NCBI GenBank assembly: GCA_025056455.1
Contig: JANWVY010000001.1
Location: 815,757-879,756 of the forward strand
From: Bryobacteraceae bacterium
Lineage (GTDB): Bacteria; Acidobacteriota; Terriglobia; Bryobacterales; Bryobacteraceae
DNA length: 64,000 nucleotides
Direction: 5' to 3'
A program made the position numbers and the translations under genes. The notes beneath the pieces were generated by a model. It ran no database searches. It saw nothing but the letters and a program-made list of their open reading frames with translations, and was not told the origin of the DNA. Shown here piece by piece: positions 1 to 8,153 of the stretch. Within the stretch, counting starts at the first letter, position 1. Each line of letters begins with the position of its first letter.

Positions 1-2
1 GA

Positions 3-650
3 CAAATCGCCAATGAAATGAACCCGACGGAGGTTTTGCGAGCACTCGAAGAGGAAGGGATGCTGGCTTTGGTTTCACCAGCCTTGAGCGGGGCGAAGCT
101 CAATCTGCAAGGGTTTTCGAAGCTTTTGAAGGTGCGGCAGTTGATTCCGTTTGGTATCGATTTGAAGGTGAACAACCTGATCTTGTTTCTCCACCTTTTG
201 AGCGAGAAGCTGACGCCCAAGGAGCGGGCCGGACTGTTGAAAGCGATTGGCGCGCACCGCAGCGAGATTCAGCAGCTCAATCAATTTCCGCAGCGCGCGA
301 AAGCGCTTGAAAAAGTCTTGAAGTCGGCCAAGTTGCAGAAAGCCTCGCAGATTTATCAGGCTTTGCAGCAGGAAGGGGGCGAGGTCGCGCTGTATCTCTT
401 CATCACCACTCAGCAACGTTTGGTTCAAGACCGGATTCGGAACTATCTCACGAAGTATTTGCTTGCTGCTTCCGAGATAACGGACCGGGACATTGAAGCC
501 GAAGGGTTGAAACCCGGGACACCGAAATTTCGGGCCCGGAAGATTGAGAGAGTGTACGAGCGGCTAGACTCACGTCCTCGAAAACAGAATCCAGCGCCGC
601 TAGCAGCTCCCCCGGCTGCCCTCGCTGCTCCCAGCCGGCGCATCATCTGA
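3..650 (+). CDS. tRNA nucleotidyltransferase / poly(A) polymerase-like protein, C-terminal part (5' end outside window)
   Basis: The reading frame is open to the left edge of the window, so the first ATG (position 18) is probably internal and the gene starts upstream. The visible 215 residues are mostly helical. They begin with a segment of the kind that follows the catalytic head of class II CCA-adding enzymes (EEEGMLALVSPAL). Near residues 155-175 is a stretch ending GLKPGTPKF, resembling the conserved 'G-L-k-P-G-P' element near the C-terminus of CCA-adding enzymes. The tail is Ala/Pro-rich and looks disordered. The nucleotidyltransferase catalytic motif is not visible here, so the assignment rests on the C-terminal pattern only. 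A CCA enzyme adds or repairs the 3' CCA end of tRNA in the cytoplasm. The gene converges on the truncated hemoglobin gene with 6 bp between them. Confidence 0.55.
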   Translation, partial: QIANEMNPTEVLRALEEEGMLALVSPALSGAKLNLQGFSKLLKVRQLIPFGIDLKVNNLILFLHLLSEKLTPKERAGLLKAIGAHRSEIQQLNQFPQRAKALEKVLKSAKLQKASQIYQALQQEGGEVALYLFITTQQRLVQDRIRNYLTKYLLAASEITDRDIEAEGLKPGTPKFRARKIERVYERLDSRPRKQNPAPLAAPPAALAAPSRRII

Positions 651-656
651 CGTAAG

Positions 657-1052
657 TTAGGGCCGGTTCATTAAAAACGTGGCTACGTGTTCAAAGAACT
701 GACGCAGGGTAGCCTCGGCCTGGGGCGGAAGTTGAGCTTGGCGAAAAGCGCGATCCATCAACCCCAGCCACCGGTCGCGCGCCCGCTGGTCAATGGCAAA
801 GCGCGCATGGCGCAAGCGAAGGCGGGGATGGCCTCGCTGCTCCACATAGCGCGGCGGGCCTCCGAACCGGTAAATGAGAAAGTCTCCCAGCCGTTGCTCG
901 GCGCCGGCCAGATCTTCCGCTGGATACATCGGCCCGAGAATGTCATCATCGGGAATTTGCCGGTAGAAGGCGGCGACTAAACGACGGAAACCGTCTTCGC
1001 CAATTTGCTCAAAAACCTGATCTTCGGGAAGGGGATCAACCACATCTTTCAT
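657..1052 (-). CDS. Truncated hemoglobin, group II (GlbO type)
   Basis: This 131-residue protein has the usual length of a 2-on-2 hemoglobin. The segment FGGPPRYVEQRGHPRLRLRH (residues 63-82) closely matches the E-F region of GlbO proteins. H82 is the expected proximal haem ligand (F8), and W95 fits the Trp at G8 that marks groups II and III. Such proteins bind O2 or detoxify NO and peroxide in the cytoplasm. I chose the ATG at 1052 because the longer frame to 1316 adds about 88 residues with no globin character that lie antisense to the next gene. The start is only 36 bp from the divergent GH2 start, so there is little room for two separate promoters. Function is inferred from the family; no partner reductase is nearby. 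Confidence 0.85.
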   Translation of the reverse strand: MKDVVDPLPEDQVFEQIGEDGFRRLVAAFYRQIPDDDILGPMYPAEDLAGAEQRLGDFLIYRFGGPPRYVEQRGHPRLRLRHARFAIDQRARDRWLGLMDRAFRQAQLPPQAEATLRQFFEHVATFLMNRP

Positions 1053-1088
1053 TGTCTTTGATTGCTGAGGAAAAGGAGGCAGAGCAGG

Positions 1089-4000
1089 ATGGGGAGGCTG
1101 GTTGCTTTGATTTTGGTCAGCCGTTTGTGGAGCTGGGCGGAAGCTTGGATTGTCCGCCTGGAAGAGCCCACCGGGATTGAAAAAAGGGTCGGCGAGATCG
1201 TACGTGTCCCGCTCAAAAACTTTTCGCAACTCGCCTCTCGGAATCCGCAGCAAGGAACTTTTTGGGTGGTGGACGCGGAGGGCAACCAGGTGCCCAGCCA
1301 GCTCACACGGGAGCATTTGCTTTTTCCAGCCACTGTTTCAGGCAGCCAAGTGGCCGAATACCGCGTAAACTGCTGCCGGCCCGCTGCCCACGAACCACCA
1401 ACGGTGATTGTGCGACAGATGCAGTCCGGGCGGATTGAAATGCGAAGCCCGACTCTGCGAATTGTGGTGGAGGCCAGCTCGGGCGTGATTCAAGAGGCTT
1501 ATCACCTGGGCGCCGGGCCTCAGCGGAGTTTGAACCTCGTGGAGATGACTCCGACTCAACCCGACCCTTACGATATTCACCCAAGCCCCTCCGATAAAAC
1601 CGTTGCAGCGTCTCCTGTAACCGGAGGCAACGATGGATGGAGAGCGCTCGAGGGTATCGGAGCAGGTCCTTGGGAGCTGACTAGCGGCACGCTCGAAGGA
1701 TCGGCCAAGCGGGGAAGCTATGAGCTGCGGTTATCGGGGAACCGCCTTTTCTGGAGCGCCCCAGGTGGGTTTCGCTTTGCGAGCGTCAGCGCTTTGCCTT
1801 ACCTTCCGTTCGATCGATGCGCGGACGGGGATGAGCGGCGCTGGCCGACCGGGCCTGATCCGGGAGAACCACCAGATGCTCAAGTTAGCGCGCGCGATTG
1901 GATGAGTCCGCCGGGAGGCGTGATCACTTACTATGCGCGGCGGGAGAATTATGGAGCGCTGTCGTTTGCCCTGCTCGATGATGCGGCCTCCAAACGGTAC
2001 CGCTGGCGAGGCGCCTGTTCCCACCGCATGGAGGTTCGGGGTTCTGGCGTCGTCTCGCTGGCCTTGATCTTTCATTCATGGAGAGGCGACGAGACGGCCT
2101 TGGTCGGGCGATCTGAGGCGCGCAAGGTCCGTCAGCCCCTGTTGATCCAGGTGAAGACACTTGCTCAAGAGCCGGGAAACGAGCGCGCGGGGAAGCCTGC
2201 GGCTGAGGTTCTCCGCCAGGAACCCAACCCAAGGCTGATGGCCGTTTCCCGTGCTCCGGAGCCGTTTTACCCTCGAAGAATTTCTTTGGACGGAATTTGG
2301 GAGCTGGCCTGGGGAGAAAAAGGTAGCGGACCACAAAGCGAATGGCGCGCCGTAAAAGTGCCCGGCAGCGTTCACCTTCAGTGGCTGCCCGTGGCGCTGG
2401 TCTACCGCCCGGAGGCCGCTTGGGTGAGCCAGAAAGAGTGGTGGTACCGGCGGCGGTTTCACATTCCCCAGCACTGGCAGGGTTCGCGAATTTATTTAGA
2501 ATTTGAGGCTACGGACTACATCGCCGAGTGCTTTTTGAATGGCCGCTTGCTGGGCCGGCACGAAGGCTATATCGATCCCTATCGCTACGAGCTCACCTCC
2601 CAGGTGCGGCCGGGAGAGAACTATGAGCTAGCCGTCCGCGTGTGGACGCCCGTGCACTACTACTGGAAGCACCGTCCCTACACGATCAAAGGCAGCTATG
2701 GCGGCGTAGACCAAAAGCCAGATGACATCACCGCGTTGGGAATCACCCGGAGCGTGTGGTTGCGCGCGGCTGCGGCAGCCGAAATCACCGATCTGGCCGT
2801 TGACACACGGCTCGAAGGCGGGGAAGGAATCGTTGAACTTGAGCTCGCAAGCAGCAACTTGCCCCCTGGCGCGCGTTGGGAGGCGACGCTCGTTCCCGAT
2901 ACTTTTGAGGGGGCCGGATGGCAAATTGAGCAGCCGGCTCGTGGAACGCAGGATCGCCTGGAGTTTCGTCTGCGGCAACCCAGGCTCTGGTGGACCTGGG
3001 AGCATGGCCGGCCTGATCTGTATTTACTGGACGTGCGCTTGAAGGACGTGTCGGGCGCCGTCCTCGATGCGCAGCGGCTTCGGGTGGGAATTCGAACCGT
3101 GGCGCGCCGGCAGGACCGCTTTTATCTGAATGGGAAGCCAGTCTTTCTGCGAGGCACGAATATCTATGCGAATTTGTTTCTGTCCGAGTTTGGGCGGCGC
3201 GAGTATGAGCGGGATCTGGCCCTGATTCGACAAATGAACGTCAACGCCATCCGCGTCCATTGCCATTTTGAAAACCCCGAATTTTATGATCTCGCCGATG
3301 AACAAGGTTTTTTGGTCTGGCAGGATTTTCTTGAGGCTTGGTATCCTCATGACACGGAATTTTCCCGCCACGCGGCGAAACTTTACGACCGGCATATCCG
3401 CTTGGTGCGCAACCATGCTTCCGTGTTTGCTTGGGCGCCCAGCGACGAAGAAGACCTGGAAAACTATCGCGATCTCTCCAAACACCTAGCGGCACGAGCA
3501 GCGCTGCTGGATCCACAAGACCGCTGGGTGCAGCGCTCAACAGGCCGCTATGGAGATGCTCACCTTTACTTTGGCTGGTATGGCGGCTCGATTTGGGATT
3601 ACCGCAAGATGACGGCCAACCTGGTGACGGAACTTGGCGCAACGGCCTTGCCCGCGCGAAGTTCCTTGGAAAAATTCCTCCCCAACAAGTGGCCGATTCC
3701 AGACCATGCCCAAGCCTGGGCCTTTCATCGCTTGCAAATTCGTGAGGCCGAGAAAGCCTGGGGTGATCTGCGGAAACTGTCTCTCGATCAGGCCATCGAA
3801 ATCTCACAAAACTATGCGGCGCGACTTTTTCAACTCGCCCTCGAACGGGCGCGCCGGCGAAAGGAGGAGGGCGCCGGCGGCATTTTTCATTTTTTTGCCA
3901 TTGATCTGTGGCCCTCGGTCACCATGGCCGCCATCGATTTCTACCGGGTCCCGTCGAAAGTTCACGCCACGGTGGCGCGCAGCTTTGCGCCGGTCGCTGT

Positions 4001-4283
4001 GAGCCTGGACTTTGATCGTGACGAATGGAAACTGCAGGAGACGGTCAGGGTGGCGCTGTGGGCGATCAATGATCTACACCAGGCTATTTCCAACACCGAG
4101 ATTCGGTGGCGACTTGCCGAAACAGGGGGAGTCATCCGCCATACGTTTCCTCCCGATTCAAGCCGCAAAATCAGCGAGGTAAGGTGGCGAGCGAAGGCGC
4201 CGGGAAACTACTCGCTTCAAGTTGAGGTTTGGAGTAAAGGCCAGAAGATTTCAGACAATATCTACGATTTTGTGGTGAGATAG
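1089..4283 (+). CDS. Secreted glycoside hydrolase family 2 protein with a large unknown N-terminal region
   Basis: The protein has 1064 residues. The ATG at 1089 is preferred over an upstream TTG (1062) because AAGGAGG lies about 9 nt before it and the first 20 residues form a signal peptide ending near WAEA. Residues about 25-385 are not part of the usual GH2 fold and I do not recognise them. Residues about 392-520 are the GH2 sugar-binding jelly roll (SLDGIWELAW). An Ig-like region follows, and the TIM barrel starts near 677 (NGKPVFLRGTN). At the acid/base position the motif is APSDEED (D786) rather than the common N-E, and E848 in VTELGA fits the nucleophile. Asp at this place is known from exo-beta-D-glucosaminidases, so the substrate may be a glucosaminide or mannoside. 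It converges on the DegT gene with no spacer. Confidence 0.85.
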   Translation: MGRLVALILVSRLWSWAEAWIVRLEEPTGIEKRVGEIVRVPLKNFSQLASRNPQQGTFWVVDAEGNQVPSQLTREHLLFPATVSGSQVAEYRVNCCRPAAHEPPTVIVRQMQSGRIEMRSPTLRIVVEASSGVIQEAYHLGAGPQRSLNLVEMTPTQPDPYDIHPSPSDKTVAASPVTGGNDGWRALEGIGAGPWELTSGTLEGSAKRGSYELRLSGNRLFWSAPGGFRFASVSALPYLPFDRCADGDERRWPTGPDPGEPPDAQVSARDWMSPPGGVITYYARRENYGALSFALLDDAASKRYRWRGACSHRMEVRGSGVVSLALIFHSWRGDETALVGRSEARKVRQPLLIQVKTLAQEPGNERAGKPAAEVLRQEPNPRLMAVSRAPEPFYPRRISLDGIWELAWGEKGSGPQSEWRAVKVPGSVHLQWLPVALVYRPEAAWVSQKEWWYRRRFHIPQHWQGSRIYLEFEATDYIAECFLNGRLLGRHEGYIDPYRYELTSQVRPGENYELAVRVWTPVHYYWKHRPYTIKGSYGGVDQKPDDITALGITRSVWLRAAAAAEITDLAVDTRLEGGEGIVELELASSNLPPGARWEATLVPDTFEGAGWQIEQPARGTQDRLEFRLRQPRLWWTWEHGRPDLYLLDVRLKDVSGAVLDAQRLRVGIRTVARRQDRFYLNGKPVFLRGTNIYANLFLSEFGRREYERDLALIRQMNVNAIRVHCHFENPEFYDLADEQGFLVWQDFLEAWYPHDTEFSRHAAKLYDRHIRLVRNHASVFAWAPSDEEDLENYRDLSKHLAARAALLDPQDRWVQRSTGRYGDAHLYFGWYGGSIWDYRKMTANLVTELGATALPARSSLEKFLPNKWPIPDHAQAWAFHRLQIREAEKAWGDLRKLSLDQAIEISQNYAARLFQLALERARRRKEEGAGGIFHFFAIDLWPSVTMAAIDFYRVPSKVHATVARSFAPVAVSLDFDRDEWKLQETVRVALWAINDLHQAISNTEIRWRLAETGGVIRHTFPPDSSRKISEVRWRAKAPGNYSLQVEVWSKGQKISDNIYDFVVR

Positions 4284-5603
4284 TTAATAATTTTTGGCCC
4301 GCTCGACGCGCGCCCGCTGCGCCCGGCCCATGGCCTTGATGCCCGCTAACGCTGCGTCCTGTCGGGCCAGCACCTCAAGATTCTCCACCACCTTCTGAAT
4401 GGCAGCGGCGATGTCTCGAATATCCTGCTCACAACCAAGGAATTCGAACTGGAACAACCAAACGGATTCTTCGTAGGCGGCGCACTCAGCCACGGGGCAA
4501 TGGCACTGAGAGTAGTCAACCGGCTCGGCGCGTTGCCAGGCGAGTTGGGGACAGTTTTGCGGAGTCGCGTAGAACAAATCGCTGCGATAAACCGCTTCGT
4601 AGAATCTGCCATCGCAGGGGATACCCTCGGCCTCGAGTGCCGCCACAAACAAATCGCGGTGTGGGGCTGGCTGGCCAGCCGCGGGCCGGTATTGGAACAC
4701 ATAACAGTAATGGGTTGGGGAGGTGAGAGCAGGCTGAGGGGGGAGGGTGCGGATGGCTGGCGTACCAGCGAGCAGCTCGGTGAGCAAGGCGGCATGGCGG
4801 GCGCGTTTTTCCCGCAACTCGGGTAATCGCCGCAGCTGCCCGAAGAGCAGGGCGATTTGCAGGTCGGTGAGACGGTAATTGAGACCTAACATCCGTTTGC
4901 CGAACTGGTCGGTTAGGCTCGCCCTTCCGCAATTGATCAGGGTTTGTAAAGCCTCATAGTGTTCGAGTTGATTGGTAAGGATGAGGCCGCCTTCCCCGGA
5001 AGTCATTAGTTTACTTTCCTGAAGCGAGAAGGTGCCAAGATCGCCAATCGATCCGGCGCCCCTTCCTCGATAGGCTCCTCCGTGGGCGTGGGCACAATCT
5101 TCGACCACAAACAAATGATGCTGGGCCGCAATTTCAACGAGGGCATCCATGTCGGCAAATCGCATGGCGAGATGCACTGGCACGATTGCCTTCGTCCGCG
5201 CAGTGATGGCTTGGCGTACGCTTTCCGGATCTAAGCAATAGGTGTCAGGATCAATGTCAGCGAAGATCGGAACGGCACCCATGGCCAACACGGCTGTCGC
5301 GGTTCCATCCCAAGTGTAAGCCGGAACGATGACTTCATCTCCAAAACCTACGCCAAGGGTTTGAAGCGCGACCGTAATGGCCACGGTTCCGTTCACGACG
5401 GGCAGAGCGTAGCGTGCGCCGTGCATGGCGGCGAAATCTTCACAGAACTTGGCGGCCAGTGGCGTGGGGTAAGGATAGCCTCCCCAGTGACGGCTTTCGA
5501 CCACCTTTTGAAGAAACTCAAGATCAGCAGAATCGAATTGGGGCCAGGGTTGAAAAGGGGCGCGACGAACCGGTTCGCCCCCGAGGATCGCCAGCTTGCT
5601 CAT
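4284..5603 (-). CDS. DegT/DnrJ/EryC1/StrS family PLP-dependent aminotransferase
   Basis: This 439-residue protein has the family fold. VVNGTVAITVAL (about 69-80) starts the cofactor pocket, D169 in VVEDCAHAHG should contact the pyridinium nitrogen, and K198 in SLQESKLMTSGEGG is the expected Schiff-base lysine. LGLNYRLTDLQIAL matches the family's later conserved segment. The N-terminal LAILGGEPVRR also matches this family. Members make amino sugars or AHBA-like compounds in the cytoplasm, using Glu or Gln as amino donor. No nucleotide-sugar genes adjoin, so the substrate is unknown. The start at 5603 follows a good AGGGAGAG ribosome binding site. The stop codon abuts the stop of the convergent GH2 gene. 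Confidence 0.88.
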   Translation of the reverse strand: MSKLAILGGEPVRRAPFQPWPQFDSADLEFLQKVVESRHWGGYPYPTPLAAKFCEDFAAMHGARYALPVVNGTVAITVALQTLGVGFGDEVIVPAYTWDGTATAVLAMGAVPIFADIDPDTYCLDPESVRQAITARTKAIVPVHLAMRFADMDALVEIAAQHHLFVVEDCAHAHGGAYRGRGAGSIGDLGTFSLQESKLMTSGEGGLILTNQLEHYEALQTLINCGRASLTDQFGKRMLGLNYRLTDLQIALLFGQLRRLPELREKRARHAALLTELLAGTPAIRTLPPQPALTSPTHYCYVFQYRPAAGQPAPHRDLFVAALEAEGIPCDGRFYEAVYRSDLFYATPQNCPQLAWQRAEPVDYSQCHCPVAECAAYEESVWLFQFEFLGCEQDIRDIAAAIQKVVENLEVLARQDAALAGIKAMGRAQRARVERAKNY

Positions 5604-5761
5604 GCTCTCCCTATGCTAGCGTTTGACAAGGGGAGGAGGCTTTTTAGAAAGTAGCTCACGGTCACCGCGTAAGAAGGGTGCCACTCTCTCCGGTTGCGGA
5701 GCTCCGGGTTCGATCGACCGCGCCCGAGGAGAAGGGACGACGAGGTCGACCGACTTAAGAT

Positions 5762-7927
5762 TCAACGGAAGGGTTCGACCCGCATGATATCGCCGCTCGA
5801 TACGGCCACGCGCACCACCAGCAGGGAGTCCTCACTTGGGGAAAGCGAAAACGGGCCACTGCCGTGTGGCCAAATTGGTTCAGGATATTCGGCCACTAGG
5901 CGATCTTTCTCGGAGCTTGAAAAGGGATGAAAGTAGATGGCTTGGCGATCCAGTGTTTCGGGCTTCGCAGCAAGATAGTAGAGGCCATCCCGCCCGACGG
6001 CCCAACAGCTCGAACAGGAAGGAAGTAGACGGTCAACGACACGTTCTACGGGTGCACCGTCTTTTAATTCCAAGCGCCAAATTTCCGTGCCGTTGGCTTC
6101 GCGGACAAAGTAGAGGAAGCGGCCATCTGGCGAGAGGGCGAGCGATTCGGCACGCAAACTCCGGATGAGCTGCGCTGGGCCGTCTTCAACCGGGATCCGG
6201 ATGAGCTGAGAGCCCCCGGCGTAGATCCACTTACCGTCGCTTGAGATGACAGGGTGCACGCCTTGCGCCGCGAGTTTGCGAATCCGCCATCCGCCCTGCT
6301 GTTCGGTGGCGAGGAAGATATCAAAGGTTCGCGGATTGTTAAATACGAGGGATTTGCCGTCGGGCGCCCAGCGCCCAACCGAGGGGGCGAGATTTCCCGA
6401 GGTCACCTGAACGAGGTTCAATCCGCTGGCGTCGCTGACCCAGAGTTGCTCTTCGCCTGAGCGGTCGGAGCGGAAAACGATGCGCTGTCCATCGGGGGAA
6501 AAAACAGGGGAAGCATCCTGAGCGGTTGTGGCGAGAACGCGCCGCCAGGACTGATCGCGAAGCCCGAGTTTCCAAATATTGCGATCTTGGTGCAGGGGAG
6601 CGTAGACCAGGACGCTCGCGCGACGGGCCACAGAAAGCTGGATCGGAAACTCGTTGTAGATGGCCTCCGGCCGGATGGGCCCGCCCTGAACGGGCTGTCT
6701 CCACAAACGATACTCACCAGACTGATTCGAGGCGATCAGCAGGGTTTTGCCATCGGCCAGCCAATCATGGCTGCTGATCATTTTCCCGAGGCGCGTCAGC
6801 GGTCGCGGCCGCTCCGAGCCGTTGACGGGGGCCATAAAAACCTCTTGCAGCGAACGGTGGAGAAGTCGGAGAAAGCTGATTGTGGAACCATCGGGCGAGA
6901 AGCGGGGATCAACGTCAGCGGTCGCTTCGCTTCCTGGGCGCGTCAGCAGGCGCCGGCTGCCATCAACGAGCGAGATGAGCCAGATGCCGGGCGGGCGGCC
7001 AAAAGACTCAGGATGGGAGACCGCTAGCAGCTTACCGTCGGGAGACCAGTCCAGAAGCCGGTGGTCGAATCCGTAGTTGGGGCTCGGAAGGACAGCTACG
7101 ATTTTCTCCCGCCACTCGTCGCCCCAGGGTTCTGAGATCACGATTTCGGAGTGTTGTTGCGTCATCCGCAAATAAGCAAGCTGATGTCCCTGGGGAGACC
7201 AGCAAGGGCTTGAGTAGTGAGCGAGGCGGGTTGAAACGCGGGAGGGTGTTGGATGGCTTGCTTGAACAATCCAAACGGAGGGTTCCTGAGCTCCTTCTTC
7301 CGTCCACAAGAAGGCCAACTTCGAGCCGTCAGGGGAAAGTGCCGGATGGTATTCCCTTCCCTGAAGTCGAGTTACTGGCTTCACCGAAAGCGTTTCAGCT
7401 GCGCCCGGTGGGGCCATGCGGCGACTGAGAAGCCACCACGCAAAGAAACCTACAACCACGGCGGTGGAAAGCAAGATTGTCGTCAACCGGGTAGAACGGC
7501 GCCGGGCTCCTCCAGCAGGAAGTTGCCCTAGATCTTGGCGCTGCACGGGGCCGGCGTTATGCGGATCCGCAACAGCCGCTGGGACCAACGCGGGCGCTAC
7601 CTCTTCGGTTAGCACGGGACCTTCTAGCCGGTAGCCGCGCCCGGGAAAGGTTTCAATCCATCCCGGACTTCCCTTCCCCACGTTCAACGTTTTGCGGATG
7701 ACAGCGATGTTTTGCGCCAGATTCGCTTCGTCAACGACCCGATCGGCCCAAACCGCGCGCATAATCTCATCCTTGGTAAGCACCTGGCCCGCATGCTCGA
7801 CAAGTACGAGCAAGGTTTCGGCCGTACGCCGGGTCATGTGGACGGGCGTCCCGTTTCGAAAGAGAACACGTGCGACGGGATCGAGAGTAAATTCTCCGAA
7901 TTGATATAGGCGGTGACCCTTGAGCAC
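5762..7927 (-). CDS. Membrane-anchored winged-helix regulator with PD40/TolB-like beta-propeller
   Basis: This 721-residue protein combines an OmpR/CadC-type winged-helix DNA-binding domain (about 1-100: FGEFTLDPVARVLFRNG, then VWADRVVDEANLAQNI and FPGRGYRLEG), a linker, one membrane span near 150-170 (ILLSTAVVVGFFAWWLLS) and a C-terminal run of PD40 repeats (HPALSPDGSKLAFL, FSPDGQRIVFRSDRSG and similar). It resembles CadC/ToxR-like one-component regulators: DNA binding in the cytoplasm, sensing outside. The family is abundant in Acidobacteria and its ligands are generally unknown. The start is GTG at 7927 with no good ribosome binding site. An AT-rich perfect inverted repeat lies 22 bp upstream and could be an autoregulatory operator. 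The neighbouring divergent gene is the GH51 enzyme, a possible target. Confidence 0.85.
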   Translation of the reverse strand: MLKGHRLYQFGEFTLDPVARVLFRNGTPVHMTRRTAETLLVLVEHAGQVLTKDEIMRAVWADRVVDEANLAQNIAVIRKTLNVGKGSPGWIETFPGRGYRLEGPVLTEEVAPALVPAAVADPHNAGPVQRQDLGQLPAGGARRRSTRLTTILLSTAVVVGFFAWWLLSRRMAPPGAAETLSVKPVTRLQGREYHPALSPDGSKLAFLWTEEGAQEPSVWIVQASHPTPSRVSTRLAHYSSPCWSPQGHQLAYLRMTQQHSEIVISEPWGDEWREKIVAVLPSPNYGFDHRLLDWSPDGKLLAVSHPESFGRPPGIWLISLVDGSRRLLTRPGSEATADVDPRFSPDGSTISFLRLLHRSLQEVFMAPVNGSERPRPLTRLGKMISSHDWLADGKTLLIASNQSGEYRLWRQPVQGGPIRPEAIYNEFPIQLSVARRASVLVYAPLHQDRNIWKLGLRDQSWRRVLATTAQDASPVFSPDGQRIVFRSDRSGEEQLWVSDASGLNLVQVTSGNLAPSVGRWAPDGKSLVFNNPRTFDIFLATEQQGGWRIRKLAAQGVHPVISSDGKWIYAGGSQLIRIPVEDGPAQLIRSLRAESLALSPDGRFLYFVREANGTEIWRLELKDGAPVERVVDRLLPSCSSCWAVGRDGLYYLAAKPETLDRQAIYFHPFSSSEKDRLVAEYPEPIWPHGSGPFSLSPSEDSLLVVRVAVSSGDIMRVEPFR

Positions 7928-7948
7928 GTTGAAAACAAATGCTTTTAG

Positions 7949-7967
7949 AAATCTTTTACAAAGATTT
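7949..7967. promoter_or_regulatory. Perfect inverted repeat upstream of the winged-helix regulator
   Basis: AAATCTTT-tac-AAAGATTT forms two 8-bp arms with a 3-bp centre, 22 bp before the GTG start at 7927. The dyad fits a dimer operator or a small RNA hairpin near the ribosome entry site. Its function is inferred from position only. Confidence 0.45.
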
Positions 7968-7983
7968 TAGCGCCTGTCGATTG

Positions 7984-7995
7984 CCGTAGCTACGG
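7984..7995. repeat. 12-bp perfect palindrome CCGTAGCTACGG
   Basis: This self-complementary 12-mer is followed by TTTTG on the plus strand. It lies in the 226-bp divergent gap between the regulator and the GH51 gene. It could be a second operator. The stem has no loop, so it is a poor intrinsic terminator. Confidence 0.4.
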
Positions 7996-8108
7996 TTTTG
8001 TGTCGGAAATGAGACTGGAAAGTAGGGGTCGAGGGAAAGCCGCCAAGCAAGCCGATTTGTGGCGAGCGCGGTGGGGGATCGGCAGTCTCGCTGTGGTAGG
8101 ACCACTCC

Positions 8109-8152
8109 TCGGCCTCAGGTTTGGGGGTCTTCGGCCTCAGGTTTGAGGGTCT
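8109..8152 (+). repeat. Tandem duplication of a 22-bp unit abutting the GH51 start codon
   Basis: Two directly adjacent 22-bp copies (8109-8130 and 8131-8152) of a unit beginning TCGGCCTCAGG differ at one base. The difference changes GGGGG to GAGGG in the second copy. That places a Shine-Dalgarno-like core 4 nt before the ATG at 8154. Confidence 0.75.
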
Positions 8153-8153
8153 T

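Noticed and set aside
1053-1316. N-terminal extension of the hemoglobin to 1316.
   Set aside because: It is antisense to the GH2 gene, adds residues without globin features, and gives an abnormal length.
5690-5740. A T-loop-like GGTTCGATC suggesting a tRNA.
   Set aside because: The flanking bases do not form a 5-bp T-stem, and no anticodon or acceptor arm is present.
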